DNA from: Bacillus sp. T33-2
Lineage (GTDB): Bacteria > Bacillota > Bacilli > Bacillales > Cytobacillaceae
DNA: 64,000 nt
Direction: 5' to 3'
Assembly: GCF_002860205.1 (NCBI RefSeq)
Contig: NZ_PGVB01000010.1
Location: 372,001-436,000 of the forward strand
Positions 7,569 to 15,838 of the stretch are shown here, piece by piece; positions within the stretch are counted from its first letter, which is position 1; the number at the start of each line of letters is the position of its first letter. The position numbers and the translations under genes were made by a program. The notes under the pieces are model-generated. The model saw only the letters and a list, made by a program, of their open reading frames with translations. It was not told the origin of the DNA and did not search any database.

Positions 7569-9884
7569 ATGAAAACCGCAATTATCAATCACAAAACGAT
7601 TCACCTGGATAAGATAAAGCGAGAAGATTATCAGAGAATATTTGATGACGGGAAAAAAGGGTTAATTTCCTGTCCTGTTTGCAAGGAACCAGTTCGGCTT
7701 TACCTGGGAATAAAAATGCCTCCCCATTTCTACCATCATCTTTCCCGGCTCTCGGCTTGTAAAGATCCGGTGGTTGAAACGAGCGCAACACTTGAACAAG
7801 AGCAAGTTCAATATGTGATAAACAACGGCTTCAGAATCCCAAAATCGAGGCCGGTCAACATAACGGAAGACAGCAGCACACCATTTATATTTTCACAGGA
7901 GGTACATACAGCTTCTTCCTTTAGTCCTGCAGCTCCTGCGGTGCCGAGTCTTGATTATGATTATCTTGAAAAGCTTAGAGCGGCTGGTATACATTTTGAC
8001 AGCAACCAGGAGAAGGCAATTCTCCATATCGACGGCCCCCTGCTGATCCTTGCCGGCGCAGGAAGTGGAAAAACAAGGGTGCTGACTGCGAGAACTGCTT
8101 TTATGCTGAAAGAAGCAAATATCGACCCAGGTTCGGTCATGCTTGTGACATTCACAGCGAAAGCAGCGGCTGAAATGAAGCACCGCCTTTATCATTACCC
8201 CGACATGAGTCCGGGACAGATTAACAGAATTGTGAGCGGCACCTTTCACAGTATCTTTTACAAGATTCTCCTTTTTCATGCCAAGGATAAATGGTCTTCA
8301 GAAAGACTGATAAAAAAGGAATGGCAGCGGGAGCAGATTTTGAAAGAAGCAGGGAAGAATCTGGGGCTTGATGATAAAGAATTTGCTTTTGATCTCGCCC
8401 TTCAGCAGATAGGTTTTTGGAAAAATACGATGCTGCGTCCCGACCAGATTCTCCCGGAATCGCCGTGGGAGGAAAAGGCAGCGGCTTTATATAAGCTTTA
8501 TGAACAGCAGAAGGAGAAACAGCAGATATTTGACTTTGACGATATGCTGATTGGTTGCCTGCAGCTATTTAAAGAAAATCCTGCCCTGCTGGCCTCCTAC
8601 CAGGATCGATTTAAATATTTCTTAATAGATGAATTTCAGGATATCAATAAAGTTCAGTATGAATTAATCAAGATGCTCTCAGACAAAAACAATAATGTCT
8701 GTGCTGTCGGTGATGATGACCAGTCGATTTATTCATTCCGTGGAAGCGACCCTGGTTTCCTGCTTACATTCAAGCAAGATTTTATCGGGGCGAAGGCGAT
8801 TGTTTTGAACCAGAATTACCGCTCCCCCCATGAAATCGTCGAAGCTGCCAACACGATAATATCTTCAAACAAGGCAAGGCATGTTAAGGAAATGAGGGCT
8901 CAATATTCTCATGATGGCAAGCCTGTGTTATTTTACCCCTTCGACGAGGAAGAAGAAGCAACGATGATATTAACTGATATCCAGGATAAAATTTCCGAGG
9001 GAGCAAGTCCTGGGGATTTTGCGATCCTGTTCCGCACGAATACCGCGGGAAGGGCGATGTTTGAAAGGCTCACTAATTCAAGCCTGCCATTTAAAATGGA
9101 CCAGGATATCGAATCCTTCTATCAACGATTTATTGTCAGAGGGCTATTGTCGTTTTTCAGGCTCAGTTACAACGAGGACAACGCGGAAGCAATTAAAAAC
9201 ATTTTCCCTTCCCTGTTTTTAAAGCAGTCAGTCTATCGGGACATACAGGCGGAAAGTATTTTAAAGGATTGCTCCATGCTGGAAGCACTCTCCAAAGTAA
9301 ATACTGGATTTGCATTTCAGGAAAGAAAACTGAAAAAGCTGGTTCCGGTTGTGAGGTCGCTCTCCGGGCTGTCACCGCTGGCGGCGATTGAAATGGTTGA
9401 GAAAGACCTTGGCTACCAGGACTTCATAAAAAAACGCGGCAGTGAAGGCAACAAATGGGATAAAGGCTCAGATGACATCCGCGACTTAAAAGTTGCCGCA
9501 CGCAATTTCAGCAGCCTGGCAGAATTCCTGGAGCATGCGGACCATATGACGGCGATGAACCAGGAAATTAAGCGGTTCGGCAAGAACCTCACCGATGCAG
9601 TAACATTAAGCACGATCCACCGCTCAAAAGGGCTTGAATATCAAAATGTATATATTATCGGTACAGTCGACGGGAGTCTTCCTCATGACTATTCCCTTGA
9701 AGCACTCAGAAACGGGAACAGTGAGCCGCTGGAAGAGGAAAGACGGCTGCTTTATGTCGCCGTGACCAGGGCGAGGAAGCATTTATATATATCGGTTCCG
9801 CAATACAGGCGGGGCAGAAAGGCCAATCCCTCAAGGTTATTGTCAAAAATTAAAAAGGCGGCACACAGCAAAGACCTGGATTAG
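7569..9884 (+). CDS. yjcD: UvrD/Rep-type DNA helicase YjcD with CoiA-like N-terminal zinc motif
   Basis: A 771-residue superfamily 1 helicase. Residues 1-70 carry C35-x2-C38-x14-H53-x2-H56, the same spacing as in CoiA of this window, likely a zinc site. The motor begins near 140: Walker A AGAGSGKT at 162-169, motif II IDEFQD, motif III DDDQSIYSFRG, motif IV QNYRS, motif V STIHRSKGLEY, motif VI YVAVTRARKHLY. The protein should translocate on single-stranded DNA and unwind duplexes. AGAGGG lies nine bases before ATG 7569. The stop TAG lies in the loop of the terminator. Syntenic with B. subtilis yjcD. Confidence 0.9.
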   Translation: MKTAIINHKTIHLDKIKREDYQRIFDDGKKGLISCPVCKEPVRLYLGIKMPPHFYHHLSRLSACKDPVVETSATLEQEQVQYVINNGFRIPKSRPVNITEDSSTPFIFSQEVHTASSFSPAAPAVPSLDYDYLEKLRAAGIHFDSNQEKAILHIDGPLLILAGAGSGKTRVLTARTAFMLKEANIDPGSVMLVTFTAKAAAEMKHRLYHYPDMSPGQINRIVSGTFHSIFYKILLFHAKDKWSSERLIKKEWQREQILKEAGKNLGLDDKEFAFDLALQQIGFWKNTMLRPDQILPESPWEEKAAALYKLYEQQKEKQQIFDFDDMLIGCLQLFKENPALLASYQDRFKYFLIDEFQDINKVQYELIKMLSDKNNNVCAVGDDDQSIYSFRGSDPGFLLTFKQDFIGAKAIVLNQNYRSPHEIVEAANTIISSNKARHVKEMRAQYSHDGKPVLFYPFDEEEEATMILTDIQDKISEGASPGDFAILFRTNTAGRAMFERLTNSSLPFKMDQDIESFYQRFIVRGLLSFFRLSYNEDNAEAIKNIFPSLFLKQSVYRDIQAESILKDCSMLEALSKVNTGFAFQERKLKKLVPVVRSLSGLSPLAAIEMVEKDLGYQDFIKKRGSEGNKWDKGSDDIRDLKVAARNFSSLAEFLEHADHMTAMNQEIKRFGKNLTDAVTLSTIHRSKGLEYQNVYIIGTVDGSLPHDYSLEALRNGNSEPLEEERRLLYVAVTRARKHLYISVPQYRRGRKANPSRLLSKIKKAAHSKDLD

Positions 9885-9900
9885 TGCCAGGTCTTTGTTT
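9870..9900 (+). terminator. Terminator of yjcD containing its stop codon
   Basis: AAAGACCTGG (9870-9879) and CCAGGTCTTT (9887-9896) form a perfect stem; the TAG stop at 9882-9884 is in the loop and GTTT follows. Confidence 0.85.
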
Positions 9901-9904
9901 GCAG

Positions 9905-10025
9905 TGTCCAGCTCCAGCGCCTAATAGCTCGGGTCATAAGCCAATCCGCCAAGAAGGCTAAAGAGCAGCCGTCCCTTCGGCTCGTCTTATGCCTATCGCT
10001 CCTGGGCAAGGCGCTTCCGCTTTTC
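9905..10025. repeat. Dispersed intergenic repeat element, about 120 bp
   Basis: Begins TGTCCAGCTCCAGCGCC and ends GCGCTTCCGCTTTTC, with internal GGGTCATAAGCC and GGCTCGTCTTATGCC as an imperfect inverted pair. I recognise this type from intergenic regions of many Bacillus-group genomes. Its terminal 28 bases reappear at 7014-7041. No ORF, no transposase; probably a non-autonomous or structured repeat. Confidence 0.75.
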
Positions 10026-10035
10026 TATCGGCCAG

Positions 10036-10290
10036 TTATTTTTTGTTGATCATATTAGAAATAGTGTTGAAGTCAAGCTGTTTCCCATCATTAATAATTG
10101 ATTTTACAATCTTGTCTTCCATTTCCTTAGAAACCGGCTTATTGGCAATTTGTGAAACCTTGCGGATGACGCCCCTTACCGTCTTTTCATCCTTGAAGTT
10201 AGCACTTTGCAGAGAATTTGCCAATTCAAAAATATCCTTCATATTCACGCCTGTCTTCTTCTCCACGTTCTTGAAGAATTGATTATCCAT
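10036..10290 (-). CDS. spoVIF: Stage VI sporulation protein F (SpoVIF/YjcC)
   Basis: An 84-residue small acidic-basic protein matching SpoVIF (YjcC) in length, pattern and place next to yjcD: MDNQFFKNVEKKTGVNMK at the start and the DFNTISNMINKK end are characteristic. In B. subtilis it is made in the mother cell and is needed for proper coat assembly and spore resistance. The frame opens at ATG 10302, one base after AAGGAGG, too close to be used; ATG 10290 is 13 bases away and is preferred. A near-perfect SigK promoter lies upstream. Confidence 0.85.
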   Translation of the reverse strand: MDNQFFKNVEKKTGVNMKDIFELANSLQSANFKDEKTVRGVIRKVSQIANKPVSKEMEDKIVKSIINDGKQLDFNTISNMINKK

Positions 10291-10322
10291 GTGAAATTTC
10301 ATGCCTCCTTCTTAAACTACTC

Positions 10323-10350
10323 TATAGTATGAAGAAAGCATGAAAACGTG
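10323..10350 (-). promoter_or_regulatory. SigK promoter of spoVIF
   Basis: On the minus strand CAC (10350-10348), a 16-base spacer, then CATACTATA (10331-10323), a full match to the SigK -10 consensus CATANNNTA. The position about 35 bp before spoVIF fits mother-cell expression known for this gene. Confidence 0.75.
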
Positions 10351-10367
10351 AGCAGAAGCTGTGAGTT

Positions 10368-10451
10368 GGGGCCTGACCCCCAGCATTGACCCTTACCCAA
10401 TTAACGCGTTACTCCGCCGGGGGACTGCCCCCAGCCAATTAATGCGTTACT
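10368..10451. repeat. Two-unit GC-palindrome / CAATTAAYGCGTTACT repeat
   Basis: Unit one: GGGGCCTGACCCCCAGC (10368-10384) then CAATTAACGCGTTACT (10398-10413). Unit two: GGGGGACTGCCCCCAGC (10419-10435) then CAATTAATGCGTTACT (10436-10451), 13 bases shorter. Each unit pairs a GGGG/CCCC hairpin with a near-palindromic TTAACGCGTTA core. Unit two overlaps the stop of the acyl-CoA ligase gene. Confidence 0.75.
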
Positions 10452-12060
10452 TTGCCTGGACTTCTTCCCTTAATGCCCTGCGCAGGATTTTTCCGACGCT
10501 TGTTTTTGGAAGCTGTTCCCTGAATTCGACTATTGTTGGAGCTTTATAGGCCGCCATGTTTTCTTTGCAATAGGCGATGATTTCTTCCTCTGTGGCAGTC
10601 TTACCTGATTTCTGCACGATTACGGCTTTTACGGTCTCACCCCTGTATGCATCGGGAACCCCGATCACCACTGCCTCCTGAACTGCAGGATGCTCATACA
10701 AGACTTCTTCGATGTCGCGCGGGTAAATATTAAATCCGCTGGCTATGATCATATCCTTCTTCCTGTCGACTATATACAGATAGCCTTCCTCATCCATTTT
10801 TGCGATATCCCCTGTGTAAAGCCAGCCGTCACGCAATGAATTGGCTGTTTCCTCCGGCATGTTCCAGTAGCCCTTCATCACTTGCGGACCCTTGATGATC
10901 ACCTCGCCCAGCTCTCCTGGCGGCACATCCTCGGTTCCAGTCGCAAGATCGACCACTTTATAATCAGTGCATGGGAATCCTATGCCGACGCTGCCCGGTT
11001 TCCGCTCAGCAAACGGCGGATTGCAGTGGGTGGCTGGAGACGTTTCCGACAAACCATAGCCTTCCAGAATCATGGAACCGGTCTTCCTCTCGAATTCCTT
11101 TAACAGTTCGACTGGCATTGGCGCACTGCCGCTGTTGCATGTCCGGATACTGCTGATGCCATATTTCTCCGCATCCGGGTGGTTAGTTATTGCTACATAC
11201 ATTGTTGGAACTCCGGGAAAAATCGTTGGCTGCTCCTGCTTAATTGTGTTCAGGACTTCCTCCAGTTCGAACCTGGGCAGCATTATTGACTCGGAAGCGG
11301 TGAATATAGCGAAATTCATACATGATGTCATTCCAAAAACATGAAATAACGGAATGATCGTCAAATACTTCTCCTTGCCAATTTCCATATCATTCTTAAA
11401 AAATTCGTATGATTGAAGTACGTTTGAAAAAATATTGCGGTGAGTAAGCATTGCGCCTTTTGACCTTCCGGTTGTTCCGCCGGTGTATTGAAGCACTGCG
11501 ATATCATTTGCGGGTTCGATTGTGACAGGGGTGAAGCTTTTGCCGGCGCTGGCCAGAAATTGTTCAAACGTGGTATCGGGGGAGAAATCAACTTCAGATG
11601 GCTGCAGGCTGACAACAATGATGTTTTTGAGGCTTGTGCTGCTTTGGACACTTTTTACCTTCGGGTAAAGGGCGTCAAGCACGACAATGGTTTCCGCTCC
11701 TGAGTCAGTTAAAATATACTCCAATTCGCGTTCCACCAGCATGGGATTTACCTGTGTTACGATGGCTCCCGCCGTCAAGGCCCCATAGTAAGAAACAACG
11801 AATTGGGGGCAATTTGGAAGCATGATTGCGGCACGGTCGCCCTTCTCGATCCCATTGCTCTGAAGAGCAGACGCGAAACCATACACGGCGCGTTGGAGCT
11901 CCTGGTATGTCATCTTTCTTCCGTAAAAAGAAAGTGCATGATGCGATGGAAACTTGGCCACTGTTTCCTGGAGCATATCTGGCAGTGATTTATCCGGAAT
12001 GGCAATTTCCTTCGCAATAGAATCTGGGTAATGGGCAAGCCACGGTTTTGTCACACTCAT
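10447..12060 (-). CDS. Long-chain fatty-acid--CoA ligase
   Basis: ANL-superfamily ligase, 537 residues, making acyl-CoA from a fatty acid, ATP and CoA through an acyl-adenylate. Seen: the AMP-binding P-loop YTGGTTGRSKGAMLTH near residue 195, the EGYGLSETSP motif, the hinge YTGDIAKMDEEGYLYIVDRKKD, and the C-terminal catalytic lysine in LPKTSVGKILRR. It is closest in style to LcfA/LcfB/YhfL; which paralogue cannot be told. ATG 12060 follows AGGAGGAAAAAC. It is not part of the syntenic B. subtilis block and so is an insertion between spoVIF and yjcZ. The stop falls within a repeat unit. Confidence 0.88.
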   Translation of the reverse strand: MSVTKPWLAHYPDSIAKEIAIPDKSLPDMLQETVAKFPSHHALSFYGRKMTYQELQRAVYGFASALQSNGIEKGDRAAIMLPNCPQFVVSYYGALTAGAIVTQVNPMLVERELEYILTDSGAETIVVLDALYPKVKSVQSSTSLKNIIVVSLQPSEVDFSPDTTFEQFLASAGKSFTPVTIEPANDIAVLQYTGGTTGRSKGAMLTHRNIFSNVLQSYEFFKNDMEIGKEKYLTIIPLFHVFGMTSCMNFAIFTASESIMLPRFELEEVLNTIKQEQPTIFPGVPTMYVAITNHPDAEKYGISSIRTCNSGSAPMPVELLKEFERKTGSMILEGYGLSETSPATHCNPPFAERKPGSVGIGFPCTDYKVVDLATGTEDVPPGELGEVIIKGPQVMKGYWNMPEETANSLRDGWLYTGDIAKMDEEGYLYIVDRKKDMIIASGFNIYPRDIEEVLYEHPAVQEAVVIGVPDAYRGETVKAVIVQKSGKTATEEEIIAYCKENMAAYKAPTIVEFREQLPKTSVGKILRRALREEVQAK

Positions 12061-12275
12061 GTTTTTCCTCCTAACCTCTCACATATTTTTGTATCCGTTT
12101 ACATTTTTTCGGAGACCGAACAAGGTGATCCATCAGCCTTAGGCAATGCACCTTAATATTATGTAATTTCATTGACATGGCTGGCGGTTTTCTGATTACA
12201 AGTATACTTCTTTTGGTAGAATATTCAACTATTATTCGAAAAATTCTAAAAAAATAGTTTAGCAGCCATGGAATG

Positions 12276-12308
12276 AAAAAATGCCGCTTCTATGGAAACG
12301 GCATTTTC
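12276..12308 (-). terminator. Terminator downstream of yjcZ
   Basis: AATGCCG-TTC and GAA-CGGCATT arms around TATG, with TTTTTT on the minus strand and TTTTC on the plus strand; a second small hairpin with 7-bp arms (12317-12337) lies just upstream. Confidence 0.75.
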
Positions 12309-12338
12309 TTTAAACGATAAGATGGCATGTCTTATCTT

Positions 12339-12467
12339 TTAGTGATAGAAACTTGCGCCAACAATAATTAACAAGATGAACAACACCACGATTAAAACGA
12401 AGGTTGAACCATAACCTCCGCCGTGGCCATAGCCGCCGTAACCCCAGCCGCAGTATCCGTAGCCCAT
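12339..12467 (-). CDS. yjcZ: YjcZ-family tiny sporulation membrane protein
   Basis: A 42-residue protein too short for many gene callers. The first half is Gly/Tyr rich ([20 protein letters not shown]), the second a single transmembrane helix rich in Val, Leu and Ile ending in SFYH. This is the hallmark of the YjcZ family of small sporulation proteins, and B. subtilis yjcZ sits at the same place between yjcA and spoVIF. GAGGTGA stands five bases before the ATG, and a terminator follows. Role unknown. Confidence 0.88.
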   Translation of the reverse strand: MGYGYCGWGYGGYGHGGGYGSTFVLIVVLFILLIIVGASFYH

Positions 12468-12498
12468 ATATTGTCACCTCACTTTGATTTACTCATTA

Positions 12499-12525
12499 CA
12501 ACATATGAAATGTGTATATGAAGTG
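12499..12525 (-). promoter_or_regulatory. Possible SigK promoter of yjcZ
   Basis: Minus strand CAC (12525-12523), 15-base spacer, then CATATGTTG (12507-12499), which matches CATANNNTA except at the last base. Weaker than the other SigK-type sites nearby. Confidence 0.4.
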
Positions 12526-12610
12526 TTTGGGCCAACTCCCAATCCGGTACGCATGTTTGAAGATAATTCAAATGTTTTCGCGGATTTCTTTTACCAGATT
12601 CTCATCATTG

Positions 12611-13312
12611 TCAGGATCTTTCCGGCCGCGGCTGACGTTCGTACAGGTCAACGAACAGGTTTCCGTCCTGGTCTATTTCTGCAAAAAAAACATCTTCAGG
12701 CAACCTGCCTTTTCTGCTTAGCTTATCTAGCAGCCACTGTTTATTTAAGCCTGCTTTTTTTAGTCCATCCTCAAATATCTTGCCATCCATAATCACAGAT
12801 TGAGGTTCCTCAATCTCGCCTGTATCCATGGCAACATCACCCACTGTAAGTGGCTGGCTTGCCCTTTTAAGAAGAACGCTTAATTCCCCATTTGAATCAA
12901 GATAAGCCACCTGGACATCCGAAACACGGAACACACTTTTTTTCCTGAGCTGTTCGAGTAATTCATCAATGCTGTATTTCTCTTTCCGCAAATTTTTTTC
13001 TAGTATCCTTCCATCTTTTATGAAGATTGCCGCTTTGCCTTCTACGATATCCCTAAACCTTTTGCTTTTTAACGAGGCCATAGAAATAGCCAATGGAACA
13101 AATGACCAGACAACAATGCTGGCAAGCCCATCGGCCAGGCTCAGGTCAGGATCCATCGAGAGCGTCCCGGCAATATCTCCTACAGTGATCCCGACAATAT
13201 ATTCAAAAAAGGACAAACTTGAAAGCTGCTTTTTCCCAAGCAGCTTTGTGATAAAAAATAATCCTATGATCAGCAATATCGAACGGACAATGGTGCTAAT
13301 AATGCCAGGCAT
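12611..13312 (-). CDS. DUF421 (YetF/YrbG-type) membrane protein of the spoVA-type operon
   Basis: About 233 residues: three N-terminal membrane helices (IVRSILLIIGLFFITKLLG; FEYIVGITVGDIAGTLSM; IVVWSFVPLAISMAS) and a soluble C-terminal half of the DUF421/YetF kind with two repeats of an alpha-beta unit. The frame opens at TTG 13321; ATG 13312 has AAAGG nine bases upstream and is preferred. It is the last gene of the SpoVAC-SpoVAD-SpoVAEb operon, 18 bp behind SpoVAEb. DUF421 genes are typical partners of secondary spoVA operons. Its own function is unclear. Confidence 0.82.
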   Translation of the reverse strand: MPGIISTIVRSILLIIGLFFITKLLGKKQLSSLSFFEYIVGITVGDIAGTLSMDPDLSLADGLASIVVWSFVPLAISMASLKSKRFRDIVEGKAAIFIKDGRILEKNLRKEKYSIDELLEQLRKKSVFRVSDVQVAYLDSNGELSVLLKRASQPLTVGDVAMDTGEIEEPQSVIMDGKIFEDGLKKAGLNKQWLLDKLSRKGRLPEDVFFAEIDQDGNLFVDLYERQPRPERS

Positions 13313-13330
13313 AGACACCAACCTTTATAT

Positions 13331-13687
13331 TTACCCTTTTGGCTTGAATATGAGCGCTCCTATGAACCCAAAGAGGACGGCTGATGAAATACCTGCACTT
13401 GTTATTTCAAACATCCCTGTCAATACTCCCACAAGGCCGTGCTGTTGTGCTTCCTGCAGCGCCCCGTGGACAAGTGAGTTTCCGAAGCTTGTTATGGGTA
13501 TGGTTGCCCCCGCTCCGGCAAAATCCATCAGTGGTTCGTACAACCCAAAGCCGTCAAGTACAGCTCCAGCTACAACCAGCAGACTCATCGTATGGCCCGG
13601 TGTCAGTCTGGCGACATCGAATAATAGTTGTCCAACCACACAGATTAGACCCCCGACGACAAAAGCCCAAAAAAACATTGGCAGCAT
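13331..13687 (-). CDS. spoVAE: Stage V sporulation protein AE (SpoVAEb type)
   Basis: A 118-residue membrane protein of the SpoVAC/SpoVAE family with about three to four helices; [18 protein letters not shown] at the start and the conserved [19 protein letters not shown] in the middle are diagnostic. SpoVA proteins carry dipicolinic acid into the developing spore and release it in germination, from the inner spore membrane. ATG 13687 follows AAGGAGGG. It is paralogous to the operon's SpoVAC gene. Placed right behind SpoVAD. Confidence 0.88.
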   Translation of the reverse strand: MLPMFFWAFVVGGLICVVGQLLFDVARLTPGHTMSLLVVAGAVLDGFGLYEPLMDFAGAGATIPITSFGNSLVHGALQEAQQHGLVGVLTGMFEITSAGISSAVLFGFIGALIFKPKG

Positions 13688-13699
13688 GCCAATCCCTCC

Positions 13700-14716
13700 T
13701 TATTCATTCATTTCAATTGATACAGCGTGTGCAATACACGGAATGGTTTCCTTTTGCTGGTACGATAATGGAGATAAGAGCGCCCCCGTCGCCACCATCA
13801 GAATCCGTTTAAACACTCCCTGCTTCATTTGCTTCAATAAGTGTCCATACAACACAGCCGCAGAGCAGCCCGCACCACTGGCCCCCGCCTGGACCGGCTG
13901 GTCATCTTTGTAAATCATGAGGCCGCAGTCCTTAAATGTCTGCGTGTCCAGCTTCAAACCCTGTTTATGAAGCAGCTCCAGCGTTGTATCTTGGCCGATT
14001 CTGCCAAGGTCTCCTGTAACAATCAGATCATAGTGCGATGGTTCTATTTTCATGTCCTCGAAATGGGAAATGATGGTATCCGCTGCTGCCGGGGCCATTG
14101 CGCCTCCCATATTAAAGGGGTCCGACAACCCCATATCCACTACTTTTCCTATTGTGGCAGAGGTTGTTACAAGCTTCCCTTGTTTATCAGGACTGTCCGT
14201 CACGACAGCTGCCCCGGCTCCAGTTACCGTCCACTGGGCGGTTGGCGGCTTTTGCCCCCCGTACTCCGTTGGATAGCGGAATTGTTTCTCAACTGCGGCG
14301 TTATGGCTTGAAGCCCCTGTGACGACCTTCTTTGCACCTTGATTATTGATGATAAAGGAAGCAAGCGCCAGGCCCTCCATCGAAGTGGAGCATGCACCGA
14401 ACAGGCCAAAAAAGGGTATTTCCAGTGTCCTCGCAGCAAAGCTTGAGGGGGTTATTTGATTAATTAAATCACCTGCAAGCATAAAATGCATGTCTTCTTG
14501 TTGAAAATTTCCTTTTTTCAAAGCTGTAGTAATGGCTTCCTCCAATAAAAGTACATGGGCCTTTTCATAAGAATCTTTGCCCATCCATAAGTCATCGTGA
14601 AGAATATCAAAGTCATCCGCAAGTTTCCCGGCCGCTTCGAAAGGCCCACCCACAGCCGAAGACGACTCTATTACCGGCTGGTTTGCAAACACCCAGGACT
14701 GCTTTCCTTTCAGCAT
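13700..14716 (-). CDS. spoVAD: Stage V sporulation protein AD (SpoVAD)
   Basis: A 338-residue protein with a thiolase-like fold, the only peripheral SpoVA protein known to bind dipicolinic acid directly in B. subtilis. Seen: GKQSWVFANQPVIESSSAVGG at the N-terminus (shorter quote: WVFANQPVIESSS), the Cys-containing GACSTSMEGLALA, GDLGRIGQDT, and GASGAGCSAAV. The ATG overlaps the spoVAC stop in TAAATG with GGGAGG upstream, so expression is coupled. Confidence 0.92.
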   Translation of the reverse strand: MLKGKQSWVFANQPVIESSSAVGGPFEAAGKLADDFDILHDDLWMGKDSYEKAHVLLLEEAITTALKKGNFQQEDMHFMLAGDLINQITPSSFAARTLEIPFFGLFGACSTSMEGLALASFIINNQGAKKVVTGASSHNAAVEKQFRYPTEYGGQKPPTAQWTVTGAGAAVVTDSPDKQGKLVTTSATIGKVVDMGLSDPFNMGGAMAPAAADTIISHFEDMKIEPSHYDLIVTGDLGRIGQDTTLELLHKQGLKLDTQTFKDCGLMIYKDDQPVQAGASGAGCSAAVLYGHLLKQMKQGVFKRILMVATGALLSPLSYQQKETIPCIAHAVSIEMNE

Positions 14717-15190
14717 TTACAATCCTCCCATCATTGTGATAAGCGTGCGTATCAGTGCAACGACGAACGCTGAAAATACACCGAATAAAATAACCGTTCC
14801 GGCCAGCTTGAACATATTCCCGCCAACCCCAAGGACGAACCCTTCGGTGCGGTGCTCAATCGCTGCAGAAATAACGGAATTTCCAAACCCCGTTACAGGG
14901 ACGGCACTGCCGGCACCCCCAAATTGCCCGATATGGTCGTAAATGCCGAATCCTGTCAACAGCATGGCAATAAATATCATGGTTGCGACAGTCGGATTTC
15001 CGGCTGTTTGCTCAGTGAAATTAAAATAATATATATAGAAATAAGTGACCGCCTGTCCGACTAAACAAATGAGGCCGCCGACTATGAAAGCCTTTATACA
15101 ATTTTTAAGCACCGGCCGTTTCAGCTCATGCTTTTGTTGAAGCTGCTGGTACTGTTTTTGTTGTGGTGATTTATTTTGGTTTTCCCCCAT
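14717..15190 (-). CDS. spoVAC: Stage V sporulation protein AC (SpoVAC)
   Basis: A 157-residue membrane protein with a Gln/Lys-rich cytoplasmic head of about 35 residues, then three to four helices. AFIVGGLICLVGQAVTYFY and FGGAGSAVPVTGFGNSV are conserved family stretches. In B. subtilis SpoVAC behaves like a mechanosensitive channel involved in dipicolinic acid movement. AAAGGGG lies seven bases before the ATG. It sits between the YhcN/YlaJ-type lipoprotein and SpoVAD. Confidence 0.92.
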   Translation of the reverse strand: MGENQNKSPQQKQYQQLQQKHELKRPVLKNCIKAFIVGGLICLVGQAVTYFYIYYFNFTEQTAGNPTVATMIFIAMLLTGFGIYDHIGQFGGAGSAVPVTGFGNSVISAAIEHRTEGFVLGVGGNMFKLAGTVILFGVFSAFVVALIRTLITMMGGL

Positions 15191-15205
15191 CTGGCTGCCC
15201 CTTTC

Positions 15206-15691
15206 TCATGTCAATTCCTGTTTAAGCTTAATAATCTTTTTCAATTGTTTTTCGGCTTCTTTCGAAGTATAATCCGGTCTTTTCATTCGCTCTTGCAGTT
15301 CAACCGTTTCAATAAAGATTTTATAGTCGCTGGACACCGTAAATTTTTCTTTAGGATATTTTTTTGACAGTTTTTCGGTTACTTCCTTTTCTATCGTCTT
15401 CATCCTGTACCGCTGCATATGCTTTACTTTGTAGGCAACGAGTGTTTCTTTGCCGCCTTTTATGACAGCTACATCATAGATTTCGTCTAATTGTTCGACG
15501 GTTTTTTCAGCTCCCTGTGCAACGCTGTGATGATCCTTCTTAGGAGGGCCTATCGATGCAGCCGGGGGATCGATTGTTTTATAAATGGCTGTCCGGCTCT
15601 CCTCTGTGCTTCTATTCTGGTTACAGCCAGAAATGGCAATAATCATAATAGACGTTAAAAAAACACCATACAGAATCCGCATGATTGTCAT
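15206..15691 (-). CDS. YhcN/YlaJ-family sporulation lipoprotein
   Basis: A 161-residue lipoprotein: signal sequence with lipobox AISGC, Cys23, then a mature domain with the alternating pattern of YhcN/YlaJ spore lipoproteins (VAVIKGGKETLVAYKVKH and EKEVTEKLSKKYP). The C-terminal third is highly charged and probably helical. AAGGG is six bases before ATG 15691. It is the first gene of the spoVA-type operon; this order (lipoprotein, AC, AD, AEb, DUF421) is known from secondary spoVA operons. I found no convincing SigG promoter upstream. Confidence 0.82.
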   Translation of the reverse strand: MTIMRILYGVFLTSIMIIAISGCNQNRSTEESRTAIYKTIDPPAASIGPPKKDHHSVAQGAEKTVEQLDEIYDVAVIKGGKETLVAYKVKHMQRYRMKTIEKEVTEKLSKKYPKEKFTVSSDYKIFIETVELQERMKRPDYTSKEAEKQLKKIIKLKQELT

Positions 15692-15810
15692 CCGTGTCCC
15701 TTCTATGTATTTTCTTTAGCTATATATGTGCCTGAATCTATTTTCCTCGCATCCCAGCCAATTTATGAGTGATTTCGCGCATTTACAGATTACCAATTAG
15801 TGTAAATATA

Positions 15811-15838
15811 AAAAGCTGCCGGGAGGCCGGCAGCTTTT
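15811..15838 (-). terminator. Strong terminator of the 35-residue gene
   Basis: AAAAGCTGCCGG (15811-15822) and CCGGCAGCTTTT (15827-15838) form a perfect 12-bp stem with a four-base loop; on the minus strand TTTTTATATTT follows. It begins at the stop codon of the small gene. Confidence 0.88.

Noticed and set aside
12061-12275. FadR operator before the acyl-CoA ligase
   Set aside because: GAATA...TATTC near 12220 does not match TGAATGANTANTCATTCA.
12969-13913. Long open frame of 314 codons on the plus strand
   Set aside because: It lies antisense to the DUF421, SpoVAEb and SpoVAD genes, spans their boundaries and has no recognised motif or ribosome site.
15692-15800. SigG promoter for the spoVA-type operon
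   Set aside because: CATATATA near 15740 lacks a -35 at the proper distance and does not fit the SigG -10 fully.
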